Shown here piece after piece: positions 46,401 through 58,560 of a stretch of 64,000 bases of DNA. The position numbers and the translations under genes are program-made. The notes beneath the pieces are model-generated. The model searched no databases and had not been told where the DNA came from. It worked only from the letters and a program-made list of their open reading frames with translations. Origin of the DNA: Piper betle (taxonomy: Eukaryota; Streptophyta; Magnoliopsida; Piperales; Piperaceae); the NCBI GenBank assembly GCA_033002965.1, contig JAURVB010012667.1, positions 1 through 64,000 on the forward strand. The letters run 5' to 3'. Position 1 is the stretch's first letter. Every line of letters begins with the position of its first letter.

Positions 46401-48562
46401 TCTTGTAGTTTGACGAAAAGGTGCTCAATCCAAGTCATTAGTCAATTATTCGCCAATCATTGAGAAGATTCCGACGCGCACATGCATTACCACAAATAAC
46501 ATTTAATTAAAAAAAACGTTGCCTGATTAAGCACAGTTACACTAAATTTGTAAAATTAAGGGTCCAAATTGTCTATTCTCAGTAGGGTTTTCTCCTCCAG
46601 TGATAACATTTTCATGGTCCCAATGACACGACCCTTACATGCAACACAACTCATTTAGCTTAGAGTAAGAGCGTTTTAATGGGTCCCATCACTCAAAAAA
46701 TCAAATAAAATAAAAAATTAGGTTTCGTATAAATTTTTAAATCAATCTAATATTTTTATCTCTTTCATTTTAATTATCAAAGTAATTACACTAAAAATTA
46801 ATTTTAAAATATTTTTAAATTAATATATTTTTGAAAAATTTTAAAAATAAGTTATATTGATGTAAAAAAGAAGATAAGAATTTATCATCATCCTCTTCGT
46901 ACACTCTATTTTTTATGCATATAAACCTCGTTATATAGTACCTAAAAAAAATAGGTCCAAACTAGATGTATAGCTCATGTAAGCCACACGAGGTATAACT
47001 TGATCACCTTAATTTTTCCCTGGTGAAATAGTCTATCATAGATTAATTAATTGAGGTCGAGCTTTTACTATTGTTTTAGCACTAAGCAAGAGTAAAACCC
47101 TGACTAAAAAAGAGGGAAACCCTAACAAGTATTGTCTGTCACATAGCAAATTGCATTATTTATGTAGCCCCGGCATGAAGGTACTTGTTTCACCGAGTTA
47201 TTATTTGTGAAGGGTAAAAGTGCTAATACTTGTGATGGGGGATATTGGGACGCAACGTTTGAGTACATTTCCTATTTGTATGAGTAAGCTTGAAGCCTTG
47301 AACATCTAGGTTTTGTAATTGGTGATATGATGATCATCATATAGTCCTAGTCACTAGTAAATTTCTTCCTTGAAGTACTCCTTGTTGTCCACTTTCATTG
47401 GTAAAAATGTATTCATAGCAAGTGGCATCCAAGTGACAAATTTACAATCTAGATCACCAGTACTGTTGTTATCCTGTTTTGCTGGAATTAAAAGTATAGC
47501 ATCCGTTATCACACGTTCAACAACACTTCATGAGTAATTGGGTAGTCTCGTCCAATTACTAGCGGTGTTTAACTACTGTCACACAATTTAGTAACAGGCA
47601 TAGCTCACTTATTCAAACATAAAATCATAATTTTGCATAACTACTACAAAATCTAAAAAATATTTACACACTTCAGCTCACGATTGCCATTTATTTAGAC
47701 ATGAAATTCTAATGATAGTTTAAAAATTTTAGTAATAAATAGGTGCTATAATATATATGCATATCTAGTAGTTGACTGGGTCTGACAACTAATATTAGTT
47801 GTAAGACCTTATAGCTGATTATTTTTCTTGTTGATAAACCATAAAAAATTATATGATTAGTGTTGTTGTACACTCTTGGAGTGTTGTGTTCCAATTGAGG
47901 CATTACGAAGGGCACAAATGTTGCATCTGATTATAATGTTTTCATAATTACGTATAAAAATATAACTTAACAGAATAAAATTTTCCTTCTTAAATTTTGA
48001 GAATAAATGGCTACATTTGGTGAAGAAAAAGATTGATCCTTCAAACCATTGGGAGGGCACAAATTGTAAGCCGTGATATCGACAACTTACAAGTTGTAAA
48101 CATTTGACAATTTGAGAGGTTAAAAGGAACAGCATCTTTCCAAGTGGAATTAAAATGGGCAAGTATATTATCGGCCTCTTGGAGGGACTAATGCAACAAT
48201 TTGCACCCTTGCCCTGACCATATTGTGGATAGCATAGACTTGAGTAGAACAAATCCCTCGACGAAAGAGATGCATTACCATGACAGATTCATCAAAGTTA
48301 TTTTCTTACCCTAGAGTGGTTGTGATCAGTTCATGACCACTCCAGAAATCAATTGCATCTGTCCATCGTGAACAAACGAACAAGCTTATTTTTACTATTG
48401 CTATGATTTATAATGTAAAAAATATTTAGACGTGAAATTAGAGGCATCAAGTATAAATATGAGTAACGATTATAAAAATTTAAAAATAAAACAATATGTT
48501 CGTTAAATGTGTAATCACAATTTTAACAAACTATTTATCCATATTAACAATTGAATTATCAT

Positions 48563-48907
48563 TTAGCTATTCTTTGAGAAAAAGAATTTGAAATTTGTAT
48601 CCCAAAACATAAGGGATTGGAAGATTAAGTGTCCTAGGTTAACAAGTCCCCAATCGCAAACATTATAAATACGCTGAACTCCTCGTTCATCAACTTTAAC
48701 ATGATCCACACAATCCAAAATAAGACCAAGTAAAGAAGCAATACGTGTTACAATGCCTCTTCTAGATACCCAACACAAAGCTGTCTTGAATTGGACGCCA
48801 AACCACCGAAAAAGAGACACCCCCTTGGATTGGACTCCATGGGGTCGCCAATTTTTCAATGTCTTACTTGATTGATTGATTTTGTGACGTCCAGTCCATC
48901 TTGGCAA
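48563..48907 (-). CDS. Hypothetical 114-codon frame, perhaps LINE-related relic
   Basis: Encodes a sequence rich in Trp and basic residues (GVSLFRWFGVQFKTALCWVS, later RIASLLGLILDCVDHVKVDE). The spacing is loosely like the DUF4283-type N-terminal region of plant LINE ORF1 proteins, where a Gly-Ile-Pro...Trp and an 'IGs.lG....D' pattern occur. No other LINE parts were found nearby. I would not treat it as a functional gene; the similarity is an impression, not a search result. Confidence 0.25.
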   Translation of the reverse strand: MPRWTGRHKINQSSKTLKNWRPHGVQSKGVSLFRWFGVQFKTALCWVSRRGIVTRIASLLGLILDCVDHVKVDERGVQRIYNVCDWGLVNLGHLIFQSLMFWDTNFKFFFSKNS

Positions 48908-50708
48908 GCATTAGTTAGCCGGCTGTGGCTCGTTCTGTATAGTTTTTATAACATATATGTTAAGGTCTAAAGGGTGTCGGTGTCACACATGTATCTCGGT
49001 GTACACAGAGTTGCCACTTGATTATTGTAGGTTAATGGAAGCTTATCTTCGATAACTTTAGTTATCTTTTAGATCGACTCAAAATGAAGAAACACAATGG
49101 GTGTGTAGAATAATTGGGTTGGTTCTTGGAAGAATTGGTTTAACCGTTTTTAATGTGCTAGCATCCCTAATTGTATATTTTGTAAGGATTTAAATCATTT
49201 TGATGCATTTTGTAGTTCTTAGAACTTTCGATTCTTAAAGATAATTTGCGGGTACTTGCATGGATGCCTTCAAAGGTGAAGAGAAAGGTCATTTATCTCA
49301 CTGTTTTAGTGGTAATTAGGTGGGGTCGATTCGGGTTAGATGATTGCAAGAAGTTTTTAATAACCTATTTTTCGTAAAAATAACTAATCTACGAAATTAA
49401 AAATAACTCCGGGTAATTAGGGTGTAGTTATTGCAGCATGACTAAAAATTTCTCGTGGAGTAAACCCTCTACCGAATTTTTCTCTATGTGCTGTTTTTAT
49501 ACTTGGCACATTTTGGAATTATGTTGTGGAGAAGCTTAGCGTAAGGGGAAAGTTTGCGGATAAAATTTTCAGTGATTTATGGTAACGATTCTTAATCGTA
49601 TTTATTGAGTAAGCACAAAACCGAGCCTTTTCAATTTTGTGGGTTCTTGTCTTATTTTTTGTTAATATTTCTTTGATCTCACGTGTTTTTGTGCTATCTT
49701 GTGAAACAAACATAAACCTAACAATTTTGCATTGTTTGGTGGCTATAAATTATCCCAATTGGTGAGCTTCAAAGACTCATTTGGAGGGGCTCATAAAAAA
49801 TACAGCTGAGAGAAAAACAGTAAAAAAAAAGATAAATTTTCTTTCTATCAAGAGATGATCAAGTCCCATATATAAATATCTATTGAATTTTTCCGGTTTC
49901 TTACTAATCTGGTAATTTGGACCTCTTTTTTGAATGTGTGATTCCTTGTTGAACATCAAATTCTATGCCAAAGCTCCCTTCCAAGTAAATAAAACCCATT
50001 GTTTATGGCTGCCCACTTGAACTTCTTGTTTAAATGATCTAAAACAAGCTCCACGTGTGTTATTTATGAACAAGCCTCACACTGTATAATACAACTTTGA
50101 GACGGGCAAACATGCTGGCAAACCAAGGAAAAGTTTAACAAAGACATCTCAATCTGGAGTACTCTTTATTGAATGCGTTTATGATCACTTTCCTAATGTG
50201 AAAGCTTGGAGCCGTCTTTTGATAAAAGTTTCCTATTCTTCTCAGTCAAAATGTAGTAAGCATTGGTCTATTTTTTGAGCAGTGCTAGCACCCTTTCATT
50301 GACTAGCTTTCTTCTACACTCCTTGTAGTTAACAAAAAAATCCAAAGCCCAAAACCCAAAACTAGTCTTCTGACCTCTAATAACACTCTTAAAAAGAATT
50401 TGATCAACCTTGTTGCATAAACTAATACATGATCATGAAGCCGGTCAATGTTTTCCCAGTCTCTTTATTCCATGAAACAAAGACATGCATGGAAGGTCTT
50501 GCCCCCAATAATTGTGGCCAAATGAATTCTTGTCACTTTTTGAATGGAGATGAAGTAATGGATAGAACCGCATGAACCGTGTGGACAATGACTAGGAGAC
50601 AACAGCAGACCCTCATTACAGAGAAAGCTGCCGCAATGTACATCCTTTATTTACACTTCTCATCAACTAATTCATTATTCAACAGAAAAATGGCTTTGTT
50701 TTTATTAT

Positions 50709-50897
50709 TTATCCGAAATCTTTGAAGTTTTGAGCACTTGCCCACATGAGAAGAATGGATCGGTGGACATCGCGGAGGGCGTGACATGAAATTCCGGCAG
50801 AAGATCTTCGCCTTCTATTGGGCATTGAGCCGCTGGCTATATATACTGGGGAAGAAAATTGACCGGTGGTATGTATTGATGATGAGTATTCTCCCAT
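50709..50897 (-). CDS. Hypothetical 62-residue small protein
   Basis: A short frame with an ATG 19 bases downstream of a 'CATCTTACCTC' sequence, less AT-rich than its surroundings, followed by an AT-rich 3' flank. The product is Ser/Arg-rich (SMPNRRRRSSAGISCHALRD) and ends ASAQNFKDFG. No signal peptide, membrane segment or known domain. It could be the last exon of a gene whose other exons I could not find, or chance. Function unknown. Confidence 0.25.
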   Translation of the reverse strand: MGEYSSSIHTTGQFSSPVYIASGSMPNRRRRSSAGISCHALRDVHRSILLMWASAQNFKDFG

Positions 50898-51546
50898 TTA
50901 TGAGGTAAGATGTCGCGTTGATCTAATATATCTCATAATTATAATTGATTATATGATAAAACAAAATAACGTAATTAAATATCTTCATAATCAATTTTGA
51001 TCTTAAAAATATATGAAAATAATAAGAAGATATATCATGGTAATTTGATTTATTTTTTTAATTTGTTGTAATTTGATTGATTGATTTTTGTACTTTTCAT
51101 CGGACTCTACTTTTCACCCGTGTAAATTGAGTCGCTTGGTAAAACGTGAATTCCACTAGACATTGTGTTGACAACAAAATTGTTGGGCCTTGTAACTTGG
51201 CCCATGGGCTAGTTGAACTCAATAATGGTATCAGCATTGGAAGAAGGGGGCAAAAACATAGTTTTATCTAGAAGGTAGAAGTAGATGTATATGTCCAAGA
51301 AAGTAGAAGCATATATGTGTTACTAATAACTTCTTGAATTAATCATGGCCAACACAACATTTTTTTATTATGGTGATATATAATAGTTTTTTAGAGAGCC
51401 CACACTAGATTGATTTTGGAGTATATATGCATGCTGGAAAAATAAAACCATAAAATTAATCCTTATTAAGAACAAAAAAGAAAAGAAAAGAAAAAAAGTG
51501 GGTGTTATCATATGATTCATCTTAATCAATCAATCTCCATGGTTCA

Positions 51547-52972
51547 TCAAGCTTGACGGCCCACCACTCCTATAGGCAAAGAAAAAAAGAATGATTAATT
51601 AAGAGTAGTTAACAGTTTAAATAAAGAATTCATAGGTAATAAAATTAAGGTGATCAATATGAAGAAATTGGTCATGAGATTAAGCTAGTAATCAATCAAC
51701 CAACCGCATGCTACTCTTTCCCCAGCGTTTCCTGTGATTTTGCTGAGCCTTAGTCCACCTAAAGAGGTTAAATATTACAGAAATAAGAAGCTTTGCTCAT
51801 TAAATATACTTATATATACACTATTATACATAAGTCAAATAAATGACATTATACTTACTAAAAAGCTATATATGAACAAATTATCAAACTACTTATCAAA
51901 TGTATACCCTTCCCAAGATCATCTGGATCCGCATGTACATCAACTGCCCTTCCCACTATAGAATCAGGTCCACTCAATGGAATCTGATAAGAGATCAACA
52001 AAGTAATCAGACAAGTTCATATGAAGTACTCATTTATATATATGTTGTATGTTTAACAGAAAAAACCCATTAACAAGGATAATTAAATTAAGGTTTTTTT
52101 TGTTTTTTGTGTTATTTTGGAAGAAGAAGAAGATAGAAGAACCTGGCCATCCATGATGCTTACTGTTGCGGAGCCTGGAAGGTTATATAAGAATTATGTA
52201 AGCAATCTAATTGATTTAATGCGTTTCTTGATGTAAATATTTGATGCAAGGTTTTATATATACATCAAAAACTACATTATATACAAAGGATGAGATGAAA
52301 ACTATAACCATTCTCATCGGCCAGGACATTCCCAAGATCACCAGCATGGCGATTTTGATCTTCTGGAGCACCATGGTCTTTGCCGGCCGGATTGAAGTGA
52401 GGCCCTGCTAACAAGATTGAAGATTATTATCCTACATTTTTGGCCCTTGACGATCATCATTCATTTGCTGTTATTCTCAATCTTATAGTACAGTCATTAA
52501 TTTTTTTGATAACTCCTAATAATTAAAACCCACAAATGAAATATTAAAACTTAATGAATTGGACAGTAAATACCAATGTTCAAGCAGCCATCACTGGTGT
52601 CACCTAGTGTGTGTACGTGAAATCCATGTAAACCTGGTGATAAGCCAGTGAGCGATCCAGTGATAGTTGTAGGGCCTGACATAGTTTTTATGTCAACAAA
52701 ATAAACTATTAAAACGACCCAATAGGAATATCAACGTAAGAAAAATATTCATATAAGGTGAAATTAAAAGGGTCGCACCATTGGCTTGTTGAGCCAAAAA
52801 GGGAGCCGCTAACACCCTCTTTACCAGTAAGAACAACAGTGGCCCTCAACAGTGCATTTGTAGTTGCTGGTTGGTCTGTAGCCATGGCCAAACTTGTGCG
52901 ATAGACGACAAGCACATGACAGAGTGCAATAGTAACAAGTTTGGTGCTCATTGTTGGAGAGTATTCTGCCAT
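51547..52972 (-). CDS. Cu/Zn superoxide dismutase, seven exons, possibly secreted; exon 1 frame problem
   Basis: Exons (minus order): 52972-52779, 52675-52574, 52404-52309, 52174-52143, 51983-51908, 51758-51705, 51569-51547, all GT-AG; about 191 aa. It converts superoxide to hydrogen peroxide and oxygen. Copper/zinc ligands are visible: [27 protein letters not shown] and VHADPDD; the disulfide Cys pair lies in DGCLN and RVACG, with the catalytic Arg before VACG. Usual KGGHELS is KGGLRLS and the end is GVVGRQA. Exon 1 adds ~45 residues before the enzyme core, including a hydrophobic [21 protein letters not shown] segment like a secretion signal. The exon 1 frame and exon 2 agree only after a one-base change in a T5 run (near 52800-52804), or with an earlier donor at 52816 that drops a beta strand. 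A TATA box sits 50 bp upstream. Confidence 0.85.
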
Positions 52973-53020
52973 TTTTCTTCTCTAGCAATAAGTGGTTTTA
53001 GTGAGAGTTGTGAATGGCAG

Positions 53021-53029
53021 TTTATATAA
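53021..53029 (-). promoter_or_regulatory. TATA box of the SOD gene
   Basis: The minus strand reads TTATATAAA about 50 bp upstream of the SOD ATG at 52972, leaving a leader of roughly 20-25 bases. Its position supports that ATG as the start and argues for a functional promoter. Confidence 0.6.
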
Positions 53030-53229
53030 TGAACCGGCTGAATGGCTTTCTTTTCTTGCCGTAGCTGCATGGGAGACGCATGGAGTGCACCTCGTGCACA
53101 GCATGGCTTCAAGTTAGTTGAAGATCTCTTTACGTATGCTGGCTCATGCAGGCAAAGAGATACGTGTGAGATACAGAAACTATCATTTGTGAATAAACAG
53201 CAATCATAATTATATTATAAAAATATAAT

Positions 53230-53303
53230 TGACAGATAAGCCAGTTGGTTATAGCGTGTGGCTGTTAACCACAAAGTCGAAGGTTCAAGCCCTTCCTCTA
53301 GCG
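53230..53303 (+). pseudogene. tRNA-Asn (GTT) relic with destroyed acceptor stem
   Basis: 74 bases, the normal tRNA-Asn length. The D-arm region (CCAGTTGGTTATAGC), anticodon arm (TGTGG CTGTTAA CCACA, anticodon GTT) and T-arm (GAAGG TTCAAGC CCTTC) match plant tRNA-Asn, and internal promoter boxes are recognisable. The 3' acceptor strand CTCTAGC is kept, but the 5' strand TGACAGA no longer pairs with it. A functional tRNA is therefore unlikely. Confidence 0.7.
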
Positions 53304-54627
53304 GTTAAAGTATTCTGTTTTTGGCTTGCAATATTTGTTTTTTGTTTATATATTTAGGTGTGATAATAAGTGCAACTAAAGAAAATTAAGAATGCTTGAC
53401 CATTATGATCAAGTTGTTCATTTATATGTTCTCTCATATTTTCAAAATGGATTTTCCTTTTTTTCTTTTGTTCATCCCCAAGGCCAATTCTTATTGTTAC
53501 AAAATCGTTAGTTGCCGTGCATTATTATTTGTAATTCCTCTTTTACGTCGTTTAGCATGAATTTTGGGCGTGTCTATACGAATAATTGTAAATAGAAAAT
53601 GCTGAATTATACCTCTTATCTTTGTATAATCTGATAGAAAAATGCTTTAAAGACATTTAAACGTGTTGTACCCAAGTTATTAGATGGTAGTGGTTGGATG
53701 CGTCCAAAGAAATGCAACTTAGGGAATTGATTCATCATCATTCGTCCATGGGGGTGTCAGCCTTTCATGTTGGTTTTTCTTGGGCCCTTTAAGCCCTCAA
53801 CTAAGATCTGATATTACTGTTGGGCCTTTAGGCCCCTAAAGGGACTTACAATAGGTATCACGGGCTTTTTAATCCAAAAATTAACTCAAGGAATAAGGCT
53901 TTTTCATTAGCCTATATATAACTCACCAACATCATCAATGACTGATGTGGGATAAACCTAACCTTTTCAACTTTGGAATATCATGATTTAATTTGACAAT
54001 ATTGAAGCCCATATGATTTCCATGATCGCAAATGACTTTGTTTTCTTACAAATGAAGGTTCATTTTAGGTTAAGCATAAAAATATAAAACTCTTAAAAAT
54101 TATGAGTAATTGGCCTTAAAAAAGTAATATATATAGACTCTAAAGACCATGTATGTAATAAAAGCCCCATAGATTTTAGTGATCATGGGTTATTTCTAAG
54201 TAAGAATTTCTTTCATACCTAGGAAATCTGAAAGAAAATTTTTTCATAAAATATATAAAATCTATAGAAAATTTTTGGCTCCTCTCAGGAGTGACGCTAG
54301 CGTCTCCACTGTCGCTTCACGGTGGAGAAGCACGGTATCTCCATCGACGTCACTCCCTGGAGGATCCAAATCCCACTTAAATCTATATTATTTTTCAATT
54401 AAACACATTGACTGTCATTTCTCCCCATCATTTCTAACCTTCGTGGTAATTAGAGCAATGATAATGTCACTAACGGGTTGCTCGCTTGCGGCCTGTTTGC
54501 ATAGCTCTACCAACACAATCAAATAGGAAAGGGAGAGGGGTGTAAGGCAAAAGAAGTGTGTGATGGAGAATCCCAATGCGAGCAGCCCGTATGAGAAACT
54601 AGAATTGCCCTTCAAATTATAAGCACA
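53304..54627. other. Intergenic, no gene seen
   Basis: AT-rich. Around 53770-53970 a segment with GGGCCCTTTAAGCCC, a GGCCCCTAAAGGG word and TATATAACTCACC resembles a piece of an LTR promoter, but no partner was found. A GC-richer 54270-54370 stretch has no domain. Confidence 0.5.
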
Positions 54628-54632
54628 CTTTT

Positions 54633-57600
54633 TGTAAAACCCGCAACTCGAGTTAGGGTTTTATAGTCAGAATTGGTCGATTTGACATTATTTTCAGTCA
54701 AATCAGTTTCAAAACATGCGTGTTGAATCGAGATCGGTCGTGTGTTATGAGTCATGAGGCATGTGTACCCAAGTATATGATGATAATGTCAGTAATGCAG
54801 AGCAAAATGAAATATCATAGTATATGAGAGTATGCCCAATTTGTTTTTCTTATTTTTAGTAGATTGTAGAATTAGAATTAAGTCATTTATCATGTTAGGA
54901 CATGTTAGTTATTATTTTTAAGTGGGTTACCAAGCTTAGAGCATATCATTTGAGTTAGGACTTGATTATTTTATTTTATGGTAATCTATCATAATTTATT
55001 TTATATTTTTGGAATTTATTTATTATTATTTACTCGTGTCAGGAGCGAGTCAAGTTTTATTTACAAAACTACCCCTGCACCAAACCCTAACACCCTTTTA
55101 CCCTGTTTTGTTCCTCGATGACCGACCACGACCCTTGCCCCTATTTCGATGCACCACTGCTGGCAACCTCACCGCAGGTAGCACTGCCACCGGCCGGCTG
55201 GCAGGTTGTGCTGCCGTAATCCCAGCCCCCTTCTTCCTCTTTCCCTACCTCTTTTAGCCACTGCCCGTATTTGCCCGTTTCTATTCACTGCCACCTCCCT
55301 CGCCGCTAGCAGCTCGTCGTCGTTGCCTACCTAGATGCCAGCTAGGTCGTCCCCAACTGAACTTTCCTTTCCCTTCCCTTGCCCTTGCCTAGCTCGCTCT
55401 TTTTCCTTCCCTAATTTTTGGTTGTTGGCAGCACCCAATGCTGGCTAATTTTCGGCCATTGGGCCTGGCTAGAACACCTAGCCCTAGCTCTAGCCCCCTC
55501 CTAGTTGTGCAGCAACCGCTAAGCATCGTCGGTAGTTGTGGTCGCTGTTGTCGTCGTTGCCGATTTTATGCTGAATTAGAGTGAGACACGGTTCGCTGCT
55601 CAAATTTTAGATTTTTAAATTTAGTTTAATCATTATGCATATCATTCATAATTTAGAATTTTTATGTTTTTGTTAATATGTTAATTTTGAAATTTTGATG
55701 ATTATCTATTAATTAATAATTTTTTCATGCAATTAAGAATTGATAATGATTAATGATAATTTGAATTAATTGATTATGAAATTAATTATGATAGGGATGA
55801 TGTTAGAAATTGTAATAATTGTGTATTAATATTATAACTACATCAGTTAATTACTAGTGATTAGGAAGTTAATTCATAATAGAAATTGGATGTGGAATAG
55901 CATAATTAGGGTTAGTAAACTTAGTTAAGGGTAAATTGTCATAAGTAGGATTATTGAGCTAATTAATTATCATTAGGGTTACTAATCTAATTTAATGAGG
56001 ATTGATGCGCAATGATGATAAGTTCAGGAATTGTGATGTAGTCACCTAGTTGGAAGTAATGACACAAAGATTTTTGAATTGTTAATTATTAATTTAATTC
56101 CTTTGTTGATTGCTTGATATGGATGCTAGTTATTATAATATTCATAATTTTGTAATGATTTTCATGCATCCAATTCATTTATGCATCATATAGCTATCAT
56201 GGGCGTTGGTGTGTAGTTTGTATGTGTAGGTGCCAAGTAGGAGCTCGCCCCTAGGCATGTGGTCTCACTCGGAGCTTCTACAGGTCCGTTTAGGACTCGC
56301 TCCCTATTCTTTTACTTTACTCTATTGTGGTTGGCTTTATTGCTGTAGGATGTGTTAAGTAGTATTTTATTAAAAGCCATTTAGTATGGGTCATTTAGAC
56401 GACTATTTTCTGAATTAATAACCCTTGAAGATGAGATCCTTCTAGTATATTTTTGAAAACAAAATCCACGCCAATCTGACTTCAGGCCTATGATATTAAA
56501 TCCCTTCCCAGGCTTATATATGATTTTATCAAGTTTTTCATGAGATGAGAGATGGTAAAACCGACTTGCAAGTACCATGAGCGTGTGTGCATATCAATCA
56601 CAATCTTATCTAGATTAGTGAGAGGGTTGCTCCATTCCTGAGGGATCCTGACAACTCCGCAGTTTTAGTTTCCTCACACTTAGAGAAATATGAAGGTTTA
56701 TGGGTACTATTTAGCACAACACACATTTAGATATGTAGTTAAAAGGCTATTGAAGGCAACCGCTTGAGAACATTCGGCCTTTGTGCTCAGGGCGAGGAGA
56801 TTTATGGAGGAAATGAGAGGGCTTAAGATATACTGGTAGTCCCAAGGGCAGAAAAGAAACATAAGAAAATGTCGAGAGGCATCAACAAACGAGTCAGTTG
56901 ATGATGCTATTGGGTCTAAGGCCCAATGGCTCCCCAGCAAATGCCCTTATGAGAGTTCAACAAAAGATGTATATGGTTCTCTTCAAAATAAGAGTCAGCT
57001 CTTATTAGCCAGTTTGATGTAGTCATTTTTGGACTAGTAACACTTACTACTAACGATTTTCTATTATATATATAATTAATGAGTAGGAGTCTAATATGCC
57101 AGCATAGATGGAGGAACAACGATATCTTGGATGAAGGAGTCTTGTGCACACACATCTTTCTGATAATAAAACATTTTTTAGTTAAGATGTTGCGATGAAA
57201 TGCAGAATATGGCTATGTGTTGTGATATCTATTATTAATAATGATATGATGATACATTTTTAGTAATGATGTTTTGATTTGAACATATTTAGAAGGTTGA
57301 TCAAGGCCCAACCTAAAAATGTAAATGTTAAGAAGAATGAACAGATGGGTCTAGACGAAGTTCAATAATGTATAATGAATGTGAATGAATAGTTAAGTCA
57401 AGAGTCAACTCAAAACTGATCACGTAGTTGGAATGAAATTATTGTGTGAATGTTTTATAAATATTTACATTATCTATTGTTTGACGTTGTACTTTCAGAG
57501 GACACTCTGTCCATTTTGTTTTAAGATTTATGGATTTTCCCATTCTTGATTAATTTGGAGTGTAATTGCATGTGACACGTCAATCACATAGAATCATGCT

Positions 57601-57759
57601 AGGTTTCTTGCATCTCATGCATGCATAACGATTATTATCTTCCATTTTAAGAGGTCAAAGAGTAGATCCATTCTGATTAGATCTGGGTTAGCCGACTTAA
57701 TCAGGTGACCCATAACATTCCGATTCGGTTCATGAGTGAGCCAAATTTGGGGTATTATA
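54633..57759 (+). mobile_element. Solo LTR, 3.1 kb, with exact target duplication
   Basis: Begins TGTAAAACCCGCAACTCGAG and ends TTTGGGGTATTATA (the final CA decayed to TA). It is flanked by CTTTT on both sides (54628-54632 and 57760-57764). Its first ~1.9 kb matches 62204-64000 throughout. No internal retroelement genes lie next to it, so it is a solo LTR. The start and the TTTGGGGT-TTA-type end are typical of long-LTR Tekay/Del-like gypsy elements. The GC-rich part (55100-55600) and the 'GAGCTTCTACAGGTCCGTTT' segment (56271-56290) are conserved between copies. Confidence 0.85.
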
Positions 57760-57764
57760 CTTTT

Positions 57765-57801
57765 GATCATGCAACGTGTGGATATTATGATAGTGGTTGA
57801 T

Positions 57802-57834
<33 letters not shown>

Positions 57835-58055
57835 TGATTGGGAACAAACAAGACATGTCTCCTTGTGTTTGAGTCCCCATGCCACCTCCTTCTCCTACAC
57901 AATGACTTCTAAAATTACACATGGTAGCTCTACAACATGGGGAGGAGATTAGAAGAAAAAGAAGATAAGAAGAGATAGGTGAAGATTGGGAGCCCTAAAT
58001 CATTGAACTAATTGGGAAGCATAGAGTTCTATAAATATCCAACCAATGAAGGAGA
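57765..58055. other. Spacer between LTR elements
   Basis: Contains an (AT)n tract at about 57800-57834 and no gene. Confidence 0.6.
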
Positions 58056-58284
58056 AAGGTGTAACATCCTAATTTTTCGGTCTAGTGGTAGACCGAAGTA
58101 TAATGTTAAAAATTTGTAAAGCTATTAATTTAACCACTATCATACAAACTTCACGGAGATGGATTTCAAAAGGATAGGATGGAACCACTCAATGACCAAC
58201 TAAAATTATACATACATAGATAATGATATATATTGTGCCATAACACAAAATGACATTATGTGTAGCCCGGACAACTCAACAGAA

Positions 58285-58560
58285 CATACAACATGTCATA
58301 TATATGTACCATAATCTACTCAACGGCAACATGCCCATATCATATATAACAATATACTTGTACCAAAGTATAGTCGATGGTAATATGTCTGTTTCATACA
58401 TAAACATATACATGTACCGAAATCTAGATGATGGTAACATGCCCGTATCATATATAAATATATGCACGTACCAGAATCTAGTCGACAGTAACATGCTCGC
58501 ATCATACATAACCATATACATGTACGGGAATCTAGTCGATGGTAACATGCTCATCCTAAT
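58285..58560. repeat. 54-bp minisatellite inside the left LTR, about five units
   Basis: Units begin AACATGCCC(A/G)TATCATA and contain TACATGTACCGGAATCTAGT followed by CGA(T/C)GGT. The unit length is a multiple of three, so both strands stay open across the array and give long spurious frames (for example 58276-58635). The same array occurs at 59460-59740 and, shorter, at 17451-17600. Confidence 0.85.

Larger units (their letters stand above)
42360..51546. other. Long intergenic region without confident genes
   Basis: About 9 kb, mostly AT-rich. It holds a G-rich motif (42839-42876), an (AT)n tract (43446-43474), two doubtful small frames (48563-48907 and 50709-50897) and a loosely related AT-rich repeat pair (about 43200-43520 and 46720-46990, sharing the CACGAGGTATA / CTCGTGTAACTTAT surroundings and a CAAAGTAATTACA-type core). 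The rest shows nothing I can name. Confidence 0.55.

Noticed and set aside
47857..48252. 131-codon minus frame
   Set aside because: Composition (Cys, Phe, Ile, Tyr rich) is typical of chance frames in AT-rich DNA; no domain found.
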